Positions 19,079-27,589 of a stretch of DNA of 64,000 nt are shown in pieces. Source of the stretch: Wolbachia endosymbiont (group B) of Eucosma cana (lineage in GTDB: Bacteria > Pseudomonadota > Alphaproteobacteria > Rickettsiales > Anaplasmataceae); contig NZ_OX366334.1 in assembly GCF_947250645.1 (NCBI RefSeq), positions 930,001 to 994,000 of the forward strand, read 5' to 3'. The first letter of the stretch is position 1. Each line of letters starts with the position of its first letter. The position numbers and the translations under genes were made by a program. The notes below the pieces were generated by a model that saw only the letters and a list, made by a program, of their open reading frames with translations, was not told the DNA's origin and did no database searches.

Positions 19079-19864
19079 ATGTATAAATATAAAAATGTAG
19101 GCTATATTGCTTCTTCGCTACCCAAGTCTCAGGAAGTATCTAAACTACTACAGAAACTCAATTTTATCAATATAGCAGAAGCAGGTAAGCATGAAGTTGA
19201 TCTGCTGATAGTTGTTGGTGGCGATGGTTTTATGCTACGCACCCTACACAACTACGTCATAGGAAATAAAGATATACATGTGTATGGAATAAATACCGGT
19301 AATGTCGGGTTTTTAATGAATAAATGTTTTAAAGATCTAATTGATCATATAGAACATGCAGTTCCTACTCAGCTAACTTTACTAAAAATGGAAGCCACAG
19401 ACATAAGTGGCAAAAAACACCATTACATCGCAGTAAATGAAGTGTATGTCTTTAGAAATGCAAATCAAATAGTGGAGATGAATATTACCATTAATGATAA
19501 GCTAAAAGTAGAAAAATTCAGAGGAGATGGAATTATATTGTCTACCCCAACAGGCAGCACTGCATATAACTTCTCTGCCGGTGGGCCAATCTTACCACTT
19601 AATTCAAATTTACTTGCACTGACTTCCATCAATAGCTACTACCCAAGGCGTTGGAATGGAGCGCTAATCTCAAATGATACAATAGTGCAAATTGATATCA
19701 ATGATGTGAAAAATCGTCCAGCACTTGTAGTATCAGATTACAAGGAATTTCACGACATATCGCAGGTAAAAATACAGAAAGATCACGAAAATACAGTCAC
19801 TCTACTTTTTGACAAAGATTGCCCTTTGAATGAAAGGATCTTTGATCAGCAGTTCTTATACTAA
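19079..19864 (+). CDS. nadK: NAD kinase
   Basis: Phosphorylates NAD to NADP. 261 residues, the short alphaproteobacterial form. The family signatures are the GGDGFMLRTLH loop, GINTGNVGFLMN, and GDGIILSTPTGSTAYNFSAG followed by GPILPLNSNLLALT. It starts 22 bases after rpmE and is probably co-transcribed. Confidence 0.96.
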   Translation: MYKYKNVGYIASSLPKSQEVSKLLQKLNFINIAEAGKHEVDLLIVVGGDGFMLRTLHNYVIGNKDIHVYGINTGNVGFLMNKCFKDLIDHIEHAVPTQLTLLKMEATDISGKKHHYIAVNEVYVFRNANQIVEMNITINDKLKVEKFRGDGIILSTPTGSTAYNFSAGGPILPLNSNLLALTSINSYYPRRWNGALISNDTIVQIDINDVKNRPALVVSDYKEFHDISQVKIQKDHENTVTLLFDKDCPLNERIFDQQFLY

Positions 19865-19947
19865 TATTTATTCTTAAATTAGTATTCACTATATCTTAAT
19901 AACTATAGCGTAATTAAAAGAGCATTGTAATTAACTTTGGAGCAAAT

Positions 19948-21213
19948 ATGCCTGGATCAGCAAACGTAGGAAACGTCAGAACAACTGAAAGAGGTGGAAT
20001 AGAACAAACAATTCCACCACAACCACAACCTCGCAAAACAACGAAACAAACAAATGGTGAAAATGAAATTTTACAACATACAAGTTCGGCTAGCGAATCA
20101 AGTTCTTATGAAGAAAGGCAAGAAGGATCGAATGTGAACAGTTCAGAACCTCTTTATGCATCAATAGATATAAGTAAAAAAACTTTGAAAAAGAGTTCAG
20201 ATAGTGAAGTAGATAATACAAACCTAAGCAAATCATCTTCTCAAGAAACAGTATACAGCGAACCTTGGAATAGTCAAAAAACATCAGAAAATTTAAAAGA
20301 AAGAGTGAAGGAAAATCCAACTCCTCCACCATCATATCAAACAGATGGCTCTGAAAAATCTTTGCTTGGAGATAATAAAAAGACAAACAGATTTTTACAG
20401 AAAGTAAAATATACGATGCAAAAGAAGAAAGTTACAATGCCTTTTGTAGGCCTTGTTACGGCGTGTTGTATTACAGCAATCGTTTTAGCTGTGAAGCAAA
20501 GAGAATTCATTGGATTCATCGGCAGCGTAAATCCTGTTACTATATTCGGCGGGGTATTAGCGTCTTGTTTAGTCTTGGGAATTACGTGGGAACTTATGCA
20601 AGCAGTCCGTACTAAGGAGCACAAGATTACAGAAAGAGATACCAAAAAAGTTTTAGATGAAATATTAGATACACTTAAGCAAGATGAGAAATGCATCAAG
20701 TCTTTGGTATTAAAATATAGCAACGGTAATCGTGTTTACTTTACGTTTCACTCTCTTCCAGAAAAAGCAAAAAGTAATTCAAACATCGTAGAACTTACAG
20801 GCCAGCCAATCTATTACAAGAGTAAAGTAAATTCATTAATCAATGATAGAATATGGCTTCCTATCTTAGCAACAGTTCTTATTACTGGAAACATAACCTT
20901 CCCTTTAGCACTTTATTCAACAGGTGGTTTGAGCAATATAGTAAGTTCATACACAAATCCTACTATTTACTGGCCAATCGTTGCAATTTCAAGCACTCTA
21001 CTGCTTTTCACTTTAGCTTGCACAATTCATCATTGGAGCAAAACTGATTTTAAAGATTATTTGTTATTACATAAACAAAATGCTAATAGTGAAAATCCTA
21101 ATGAAACAGCTATTAAAACTGTAAAAAGCAGTCAAGAAAAGATTAGTTCAAAATTGTTACAAGTAGTTGCTGAACGATGTGGCCATCCAGATATTACTTA
21201 TATTATTAATTAA
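19948..21213 (+). CDS. Hypothetical four-helix membrane protein with a disordered N-terminus carrying EPIYA-like and PPxY-like motifs
   Basis: 421 residues, no family recognised. Residues 1-160 are low-complexity, polar and probably disordered. Within them are EPLYA (67-71), an exact EPIYA-type tyrosine motif; ETVYSEP (100-106), a weaker related site; and PPPSY (126-130), which contains a PPxY WW-domain ligand. Four hydrophobic segments follow, at about 164-182, 190-217, 305-325 and 340-362, with a soluble part of about 85 residues between the second and third. There is no signal peptide. Such motifs are used by type IV effectors and viral proteins to engage host kinases and ubiquitin ligases; a host-facing role here is inference. 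It lies downstream of nadK by 83 bases. Confidence 0.72.
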   Translation: MPGSANVGNVRTTERGGIEQTIPPQPQPRKTTKQTNGENEILQHTSSASESSSYEERQEGSNVNSSEPLYASIDISKKTLKKSSDSEVDNTNLSKSSSQETVYSEPWNSQKTSENLKERVKENPTPPPSYQTDGSEKSLLGDNKKTNRFLQKVKYTMQKKKVTMPFVGLVTACCITAIVLAVKQREFIGFIGSVNPVTIFGGVLASCLVLGITWELMQAVRTKEHKITERDTKKVLDEILDTLKQDEKCIKSLVLKYSNGNRVYFTFHSLPEKAKSNSNIVELTGQPIYYKSKVNSLINDRIWLPILATVLITGNITFPLALYSTGGLSNIVSSYTNPTIYWPIVAISSTLLLFTLACTIHHWSKTDFKDYLLLHKQNANSENPNETAIKTVKSSQEKISSKLLQVVAERCGHPDITYIIN

Positions 21214-21336
21214 ATCTGGCTCGTACTTCTTTTTATCGCTATTCCAGTACTGTAACTGCAACGTTTTGAAGATTTACACTTGCTAAGACCTTGCTATTTT
21301 GATAGCTTGAGATGATGAAAAGGAAGGGATTTGTTT

Positions 21337-22353
21337 ATGAAAAAAGGTTTAATATTTATATCTTTAGTAGCGGCTTTATTGATAGTCGTTAATTTTTTAT
21401 ATAAAAATAGCGGAATTGATGATTCACAAGTAGTAAACGTTTATTCATCTCGTAAAGAAGAATTAGTACATAGTTTGTTTGATGATTTTACAAAAACCAC
21501 TGTTATCAAGGTACGTTATATCATTGACGATTATTCTCAATTGCTTTCACGCATGGAAAATGGTGGTGAAGCTGATTTGTTTTTAACTGCAGATGCGGTG
21601 AATTTGATTTTAGCCAAAAAAAGAGGGCTCTTATCTCGAGTGGATTCAGAGACTCTAAAAAATGCCATACCTGCAAAATTTAGAGATAATGAAGATTATT
21701 GGTTTGGTCTCACAAAAAGAGCTAGAATATTGGTTTATAATAAAGAATCAGTAGATCCTAAGGAATTAAGTACCTATGAAGATTTAGCGGATGAAAAATG
21801 GAAAGGGAAAATATTAGTACGCTCTTCCACAAGTCCATATAACCGATCATTGATCGCTTTTATGATTGCAAAAAATGGTTTTGAAAAAACAAAAGAATGG
21901 GTTAGTGGAATTGTAAGCAACATGGCAAGAAAACCAAGCGGTGGTGACACAGATCAAATTTATGCTGTAGCCGCTGGTGAAGGCAATGTTGCAATAGTAA
22001 ACAGCTACTACTTTGCAAGAATCCTTTCATCAGAAAATAAAAAGAATATCACAGAAAAGTTAGGAGCTTTCTTCCCGAGTGATGGTGTAATGGTGAATCT
22101 TAGTGGTGCAGCAGTAACAAAAAACGCAAAACACAGAGAAAATGCTATAGCTTTATTGGAGTTTTTTGTAAGCAGGCAGGCTCAAGAATTATATGCTAAA
22201 AAAAATCAAGAATATCCCATTGTTGAAGGTATTGAAACTTCTGATACATTAAAATCTTGGGGAAATTATCCACAAAGTGATCTACCTATAAGTGAGCTTG
22301 AGAAGCACCTTTTTGAGGCTGTGATGATAGCAGATGAATGTAAGTGGAAATAA
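21337..22353 (+). CDS. Fe(3+) ABC transporter substrate-binding protein, FbpA type
   Basis: 338 residues from the ATG at 21337; the upstream TTG at 21331 is in frame but the ATG is better placed after AAGGAAGGGA. The N-terminal segment LIFISLVAALLIVVNFLY is an uncleaved anchor or signal peptide for the periplasm. The mature part is a class II periplasmic binding fold: VVNVYSSRKEEL, GGEADLFLTADA, YWFGLTKRARILVYN, YEDLADEKWKGKILVRSS and, near the end, NSYYFARIL with the paired tyrosines that bind ferric iron in FbpA. No permease or ATPase gene is adjacent, so its partners must lie elsewhere. Confidence 0.93.
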   Translation: MKKGLIFISLVAALLIVVNFLYKNSGIDDSQVVNVYSSRKEELVHSLFDDFTKTTVIKVRYIIDDYSQLLSRMENGGEADLFLTADAVNLILAKKRGLLSRVDSETLKNAIPAKFRDNEDYWFGLTKRARILVYNKESVDPKELSTYEDLADEKWKGKILVRSSTSPYNRSLIAFMIAKNGFEKTKEWVSGIVSNMARKPSGGDTDQIYAVAAGEGNVAIVNSYYFARILSSENKKNITEKLGAFFPSDGVMVNLSGAAVTKNAKHRENAIALLEFFVSRQAQELYAKKNQEYPIVEGIETSDTLKSWGNYPQSDLPISELEKHLFEAVMIADECKWK

Positions 22354-22433
22354 AATTTTATAGCTTCCTTCTACTTTACTTTACAGTTGTGTAATTGAAA
22401 TTAAGAAAGTAGAATAAGCTCAAAAAAGGAGCT

Positions 22434-23321
22434 ATGGACAAGAGAAGGAATTTATTAAATATCTCAGACCTCACAATCGGTGATGTAGAAAATATAACTA
22501 AATTAGCCAACCAATACCTTGAAGAAAAAGTTGAAAATAGTCATGTTCTGAAAAATAAAATAGTCATAAACCTATTCTTTGAAGATTCAACACGTACGCT
22601 CGCATCTTTTGAAATAGCAGCAAAAAGCCTTGGAGCAAATGTTATAACTTTACCAATAAAATCTTCTTCTATTAACAAAGGGGAAGATCTAAAAGATATG
22701 ATAAAAACACTAAATGCAATGAATCCTGACTATATGATAATCAGGCATAAAAGTAGTGGTATTATTAATACATTGGCAAAGCATGTCAACTGCTCGCTAA
22801 TCAACGCAGGCGATGGAAGCAGTGAACATCCAACTCAAGCTCTTGCAGATTATCTTGTAATTATCAATCATAAAAAGCAAATAAAAAACCTCAAAATTGT
22901 TATATGTGGAGATATTTTACACAGTAGAGTTGCAAGATCAAATATAAGATTGCTAAAAATGTTTGGAGCAAAAATAAGCTTAGTTGCACCACCAGCTTTG
23001 ATGTGTAAGCATTTTTCTGAAGTAGATTCACTTCATTATTCATTAATCGAAGGTATAAAGGATGCTGATGTAATTATGCTCTTGAGGTTGCAGAAAGAGC
23101 GTATGAATAATAATTCTTCAGAAAAAGAATATTTTCATTTGTATGGACTTGATGCACAAAAACTATCGCATGCAAAACCCGATGCAATTGTTATGCACCC
23201 AGGACCAATAAATAGAGGTATCGAAACTAGCAATGATATAGCAGATTGTGTTATTTTACAGCAAGTAAAGTTTGGATTAGCAACGCGTAAGGCAGTACTG
23301 CACTATTTAATTAATGTTTAA
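22434..23321 (+). CDS. pyrB: Aspartate carbamoyltransferase catalytic subunit
   Basis: Second step of pyrimidine synthesis: carbamoyl phosphate plus aspartate gives carbamoyl aspartate. 295 residues, a little under the usual 305-310. The carbamoyl phosphate loop is LFFEDSTRTLASFE, followed by SSINKGEDLKDM, the active-site NAGDGSSEHPTQALADY, and the aspartate-side block VMHPGPINRGIE. A GGAG-like ribosome site (AAAAAAGGAG) lies six bases before the ATG. No regulatory subunit or pyrC is adjacent. Confidence 0.96.
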   Translation: MDKRRNLLNISDLTIGDVENITKLANQYLEEKVENSHVLKNKIVINLFFEDSTRTLASFEIAAKSLGANVITLPIKSSSINKGEDLKDMIKTLNAMNPDYMIIRHKSSGIINTLAKHVNCSLINAGDGSSEHPTQALADYLVIINHKKQIKNLKIVICGDILHSRVARSNIRLLKMFGAKISLVAPPALMCKHFSEVDSLHYSLIEGIKDADVIMLLRLQKERMNNNSSEKEYFHLYGLDAQKLSHAKPDAIVMHPGPINRGIETSNDIADCVILQQVKFGLATRKAVLHYLINV

Positions 23322-23620
23322 CTTTAATTAATTTTAAGGAATTTTAGACATAATGATCCTCCTATAAAAAACGATTTAGAAAAATATAACACACCTCATG
23401 ACAGAAATTAAGTATGCACTGAAGTAGATTGTGCTATATTTTCTTATTGAGAGATTAATTGAAAAGTCTGCAGACTTGAATAAGGTGAATTTCGAGCTCT
23501 AAAATACCCTCATTTTTACTGATAATAATCAACTTACCAAATGTGTCAAGTATTTTTTTGCATTTAATTTACAACTACGAACGTTTATTTGCAAAAAATA
23601 CTATAAACATAAAATGATAG

Positions 23621-23743
23621 ATGTCATAAAAGTAGCCAGCACTGGCATCCAGTTAAATTTGTGAGTTAAAAGTTATGCTAAAATATAACGTTTCTAATGA
23701 TGATGGAAAATGGATCCCAGTGTCGGAGCACTAGGATGACATT
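23621..23743. repeat. Wolbachia palindromic-type repeat
   Basis: Starts ATGTCATAAAAGTAGCCAGC, continues CACTGGCATCCAG, and after a spacer ends TGGATCCCAGTGTCGGAGCA CTAGGATGACATT, so the outer parts are inverted relative to each other (ATGTCAT / ATGACAT; CTGGCATCCAG / TGGATCCCAG). Confidence 0.72.
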
Positions 23744-23762
23744 GTTTAGTACGCAAATTACC

Positions 23763-23836
23763 ACAATGTTCATACAGCTGTATACTGATTTCTTTAATGT
23801 CCGTACAGTTGTATGTCAGCTACTCGAATGACAATT
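23763..23836. repeat. Second repeat fragment related to the 6.7-kb cluster
   Basis: ACAATGTTCATACAGCTGTA, then GTCCGTACAGTTGTATGTCA and GCTACTCGAATGACAATT. The CAATGTTCxTACA unit is the same as the 13-bp arm at 6915-6927, and the last part resembles the ends of the palindromic elements. Confidence 0.55.
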
Positions 23837-23965
23837 TCAGATAAAACCTAGATAAAAGAGAAAAATAAATTTTTACATAATCATACTTGTACAATAACTA
23901 AAGCACTTTTTACTGTAGATTAATCATTTGATTATAGTATCATTTTAATTAAGCCTATATTTGCA

Positions 23966-24946
23966 ATGTTTATGAAATATAAAGCATTCTTCATACTATT
24001 AATTGTTATATCTAACCTGCTTGCTGCAGAACAGCCTGAAGAAAATAAAAATGAAAGCAGTATAAATCAAGAAGACGTATCGAAAAGCAACACTGATGCT
24101 GAAAAAACTTCTCCGCTTCTGAGCGAACTCAAAGAAAGCACAGACCCAACAAATGTAATCAATGAAGAAGTACCTTCAAGTAATCAAACAAACCTACAGT
24201 CTGAAGAGGAGACTAATATAAAAGATACCAAAGCTCTAACAAGTCCTTTATCAGAAGAAAAAAAAGAAGAACCTGAAGAGAAGAAAATCAGTCACAATAA
24301 TCAAACAAACCTACAGCCTGAAGAGGAGATTAGCAAAAAAGACACCGAACTTTCAACAAGCCAATTAACAGAGAAAAAGAAAGAAGAACAGCCTGACAAT
24401 ATAACACCTGTGAACAAAAAAAATGAAGAAAGCGAAAAATGGACAAAGCTAAACAAAGAAATAAAAAAACATAAAAGCAAGTCTATATATAAAAGACAAT
24501 ATGATAGCCTAAACGAGCACCTTCCTAAAACTATATTTACTGATGATTACAGTAAGCAATTTTTTTACTGCATCAAGAAGGGCAACTTAATTTGTCTAAG
24601 AGGAGTAATAAATAAGCTAGAAAAAATTGGATTAACAATTCAAGAAATACTAAGATTTAGAAATAAATTGGGTGATACTCCTCTAATTTATGCAGTGAAA
24701 CAAGGTGAAATAGACACAGTTCGCTTTCTCTTATTACAAGGTGCTGATCCTAGAGTAGTTGATAATAATTTTAAGTCCCCTATTGAAATAGCAATCGAAA
24801 GGAATCAGATCAACATAATAAACGCAATTGCCGAAATGATGCCATACCTTTTAGAGGATAAAGAAATAAACAATGAAGAAGACTCAGAGATGTATAACTT
24901 TGCTATAAAAACAAAAGAAAGTACCTGCGATGCAAAAGATAATTAG
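23966..24946 (+). CDS. Secreted ankyrin-repeat protein
   Basis: 326 residues. A Sec signal peptide is clear: MKYKAFFILLIVISNLLAAE, with likely cleavage after the LLA-A. Residues of about 20-160 are acidic and low in complexity, with an imperfect 39-residue tandem repeat starting near 71 and 110 (NQTNLQSEEE / NQTNLQPEEE, ending KKEE). A C-terminal ankyrin part follows at about 235-300: LGDTPLIYAVKQGEIDTVRF, LLLQGADPRVVD, then SPIEIAIERNQINIINAI. The start could be Met1 or Met3. The 3' end overlaps the next gene by 17 bases, so the two are translated together. Periplasmic or exported location is likely. Confidence 0.85.
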   Translation: MFMKYKAFFILLIVISNLLAAEQPEENKNESSINQEDVSKSNTDAEKTSPLLSELKESTDPTNVINEEVPSSNQTNLQSEEETNIKDTKALTSPLSEEKKEEPEEKKISHNNQTNLQPEEEISKKDTELSTSQLTEKKKEEQPDNITPVNKKNEESEKWTKLNKEIKKHKSKSIYKRQYDSLNEHLPKTIFTDDYSKQFFYCIKKGNLICLRGVINKLEKIGLTIQEILRFRNKLGDTPLIYAVKQGEIDTVRFLLLQGADPRVVDNNFKSPIEIAIERNQINIINAIAEMMPYLLEDKEINNEEDSEMYNFAIKTKESTCDAKDN

Positions 24947-26696
24947 ACTTTTGATATTAATTTTAGTTGGTCATTTATGCTATGGAGATGATGCAATCAA
25001 TGATTTTTTAAGTGCTCTGCACGATGTAAAATACGTATCTTACAATACAAAAGATTTTGCTAAATTTTTAGTACAGTGCAACAAAGCAGGCATACCACAA
25101 GATTTTAAGAAAGGTTTTGGTCCTAATTTAAATGGTGCTAATTTTAGTCAATTGTATTTAAGCAAATCTATTTTTGATGGAGTAAGTTTAATTGGTGCCG
25201 ATTTTTCTAACACCGATTTATCAGATGTGTCTTTTATCGATGTTGATTTGCGTGGTGCTAATTTTTCCAATGCTAATTTACATGGCGTTAAAATAAAAGG
25301 CACAAATTTAAGTTTTTCAAAATTTGCTTCTACAAATTTAACAGATATCATATTTGATCAGTCTAATATCAGTTATGCTGATTTTATCAATTCTAATCTC
25401 AACAAAGTAAGTATGCGTAATATAATTGGTTTGCATACCAAGTTTTTGAATGTAAAAATGAATTTCTCCAATTTATCAAACTCAAGTGCCAGCTACATCA
25501 ATTTTAGTGATAGTGAAATAAACGACACTGTTATGCAGAAAAATAATTTCGACAACGCAAGTTTCTTTGGAGTGGATGCACATAAGCTCAAGGTACAATT
25601 TTCTTCATTAAAAAATGCTAACATATATGGTGCAGAAATAAAAAAATCGGATTTTACAGGTAGCAATCTTTCAAACGCCTATTTTAATTCTTCCATTATA
25701 GTCAACAGTAATTTCGAAAAAGCCAATTTAAGCAATTCACAAATTTCCTATGTGAAAGGGGATAATTCAAACTTCATTAAATCTATACTAAATGGTTCCA
25801 AGATAAAACATGCATATGTTTTCGAATCAGACCTTCAGGATGCTGATTTATCTAATATTGATTTTAGTTTTAGTGAATTGCATAAAGTTAATACCTATAA
25901 CGCTAACATTTGTCATGGAAAGTTTCATAATACTAAAGTTGTGAATTCTGACATGAATGGTTCGTTCTTTGACCATTCATTGTTTACCTCTGCAAAAATA
26001 GAAGATTCAGATCTTTCCACAACTTCAATGTATAAGACAAAAATTAAAGACTCTCAAATTTATAATAGTACTCTTTCCCACCATAATATGGATTCGAGTG
26101 AGATAGAAAATTCAATATTCTTCAAATTATTAGCTGATAATTCGAGCTGGTCTAAGTCAAAAGTCACTAATTCAAACTTTATTGAAAGTGATTTCAAATC
26201 CTCCGTGTTTTATGATAATGCCTTTAGAAAGACTAGTTTTTTTCTTAGCAATTTGAGTAATTCAACAGTGAGTGATGTCTCTTTCCTCTCTTCAAGCATA
26301 TATAAAAGTTCAATTGCTGATATTCATTTAACAGATTGCAAATTTGATAATTCAATTTTGATTGACAATCAGGGACAGAGCAAAATTACAGGTCTAGAGA
26401 GTGCTATAACTTCAATTAAAGATCTGCAAGAGAAAATATCGCAGGGTGAAAAATTTGATGTAAATTATTCTTACTTTGAGTTTAAAGACATGAATTTAGA
26501 AAATGCTAATTTTTCTAATTCAATATTAAGCAGAGCAAAGTTTGTAAACGTTAATTTGAATAAGGCAAATCTTGAAAGAGCTGATTTACGTTATACTATT
26601 TTTGATAATTCCTCTCTTGTTGATGCCAATTTATCAAATTCTAATTTAGAAGGCTCTAGTCTTTTAAACTTTGACTCAAAAAATACAAAGTCTTAA
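24930..26696 (+). CDS. Secreted pentapeptide-repeat protein
   Basis: 588 residues with an N-terminal signal peptide (MQKIIRLLILILVGHLCYGD). Nearly the whole remainder is pentapeptide repeat of the A(D/N)LXX type, e.g. LNGANFSQLYLSKSIFDGVS, LIGADFSNTDLSDVSF, and near the C-terminus LNKANLERADLRYTIF. Such arrays fold as a right-handed quadrilateral beta helix. An interruption (ITSIKDLQEKISQGEKFDVN) separates a large first array from a short terminal one. The serine/asparagine content is unusually high. Function is unknown; the family includes DNA-mimic and scaffold proteins. It overlaps the ankyrin gene, which suggests the two secreted proteins work together. Confidence 0.88.
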   Translation: MQKIIRLLILILVGHLCYGDDAINDFLSALHDVKYVSYNTKDFAKFLVQCNKAGIPQDFKKGFGPNLNGANFSQLYLSKSIFDGVSLIGADFSNTDLSDVSFIDVDLRGANFSNANLHGVKIKGTNLSFSKFASTNLTDIIFDQSNISYADFINSNLNKVSMRNIIGLHTKFLNVKMNFSNLSNSSASYINFSDSEINDTVMQKNNFDNASFFGVDAHKLKVQFSSLKNANIYGAEIKKSDFTGSNLSNAYFNSSIIVNSNFEKANLSNSQISYVKGDNSNFIKSILNGSKIKHAYVFESDLQDADLSNIDFSFSELHKVNTYNANICHGKFHNTKVVNSDMNGSFFDHSLFTSAKIEDSDLSTTSMYKTKIKDSQIYNSTLSHHNMDSSEIENSIFFKLLADNSSWSKSKVTNSNFIESDFKSSVFYDNAFRKTSFFLSNLSNSTVSDVSFLSSSIYKSSIADIHLTDCKFDNSILIDNQGQSKITGLESAITSIKDLQEKISQGEKFDVNYSYFEFKDMNLENANFSNSILSRAKFVNVNLNKANLERADLRYTIFDNSSLVDANLSNSNLEGSSLLNFDSKNTKS

Positions 26697-26730
26697 AAAA
26701 CTCTATAATGTACTTGTTAAATAAAGAAAA

Positions 26731-27339
26731 ATGACCGTAAAAAATGAGGGCATACTACTGATTCTATCCTCTCCTTCTGGAGCTGGAAAAACTACTATAT
26801 CAGAAAAATTACTTGAGCAATCAACTGATTTAGTTATGTCTGTTTCTATGACTACACGCAAACCTCGTCCCGGTGAAGTAAATGGAAAAGACTATTTTTT
26901 CGTTACTGAAGAAAAGTTTCATGAACTATGTAAGGCTGGTCAAATGCTTGAATATGCTAAAGTTTTTGAGAATTTTTACGGTATACCAAAAGATTTTATA
27001 GAACAAAACCTGAGCAGTGGCATAAGTGTTTTACTGAATATAGATTGGCAAGGAGCATTTCACTTATTTGAAATCTTAAGAGAAAAAGTTGTAAGTGTTT
27101 TTATACTACCTCCCTCAATGGAAGAGCTTAGACTGCGTCTACAAAGGCGTAATAGTGATGATGAAATTGAAATAGAGCGGAGATTAGCCGAAGCGCAAAA
27201 AGAGATAAGTAAAAGTAATAAATATGATTACGTCATAGTTAATGATGATCTTGATAAAAGCGTAGAAGAGATAAAATCAATACTAAGTAAAGGAATGCTT
27301 AAAAAATTAGAAGAAAAATCAAGTTTGAAAGATCTATAA
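26731..27339 (+). CDS. gmk: Guanylate kinase
   Basis: Converts GMP to GDP using ATP. 202 residues. The P-loop is LSSPSGAGKTTISEKLL, the GMP-binding part is VSMTTRKPRPGEVNGKDYFF, followed by LEYAKVFENFYGIPKDFIE and IEIERRLAEAQKE. It begins 34 bases after the pentapeptide-repeat gene. Confidence 0.97.
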   Translation: MTVKNEGILLILSSPSGAGKTTISEKLLEQSTDLVMSVSMTTRKPRPGEVNGKDYFFVTEEKFHELCKAGQMLEYAKVFENFYGIPKDFIEQNLSSGISVLLNIDWQGAFHLFEILREKVVSVFILPPSMEELRLRLQRRNSDDEIEIERRLAEAQKEISKSNKYDYVIVNDDLDKSVEEIKSILSKGMLKKLEEKSSLKDL

Positions 27340-27589
27340 AAATATTTGTTTATCTCTTTTAGCAGCATTCACGCTTCACAGTTTAGCCACATTTATTATT
27401 TTTTAAGATAAAATAGTTAAAATAGTAGACAAGTGCTAAAGTGGGGATTTAATTATGACAACAGATTTTCTAATAGAAACTAGCTTTCCACCTATATTTC
27501 GATAACATCTAGCTCAATTTAAAAGTCCAATTCAATAGGCTGTTAGTTGAAGCGCTAACGCCAAATAGCTTTAATATTGAGGTTTTAAT

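Larger units (their letters stand above)
23322..23965. other. Gene-free interval with two palindromic repeats
   Basis: About 640 bases without a supportable gene. The first 300 bases are plain AT-rich DNA. The second half contains the repeats at 23621-23743 and 23763-23836. The promoter of the following secreted ankyrin-protein gene must be in the last 130 bases, but no strong -35/-10 pair stands out. Confidence 0.6.
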
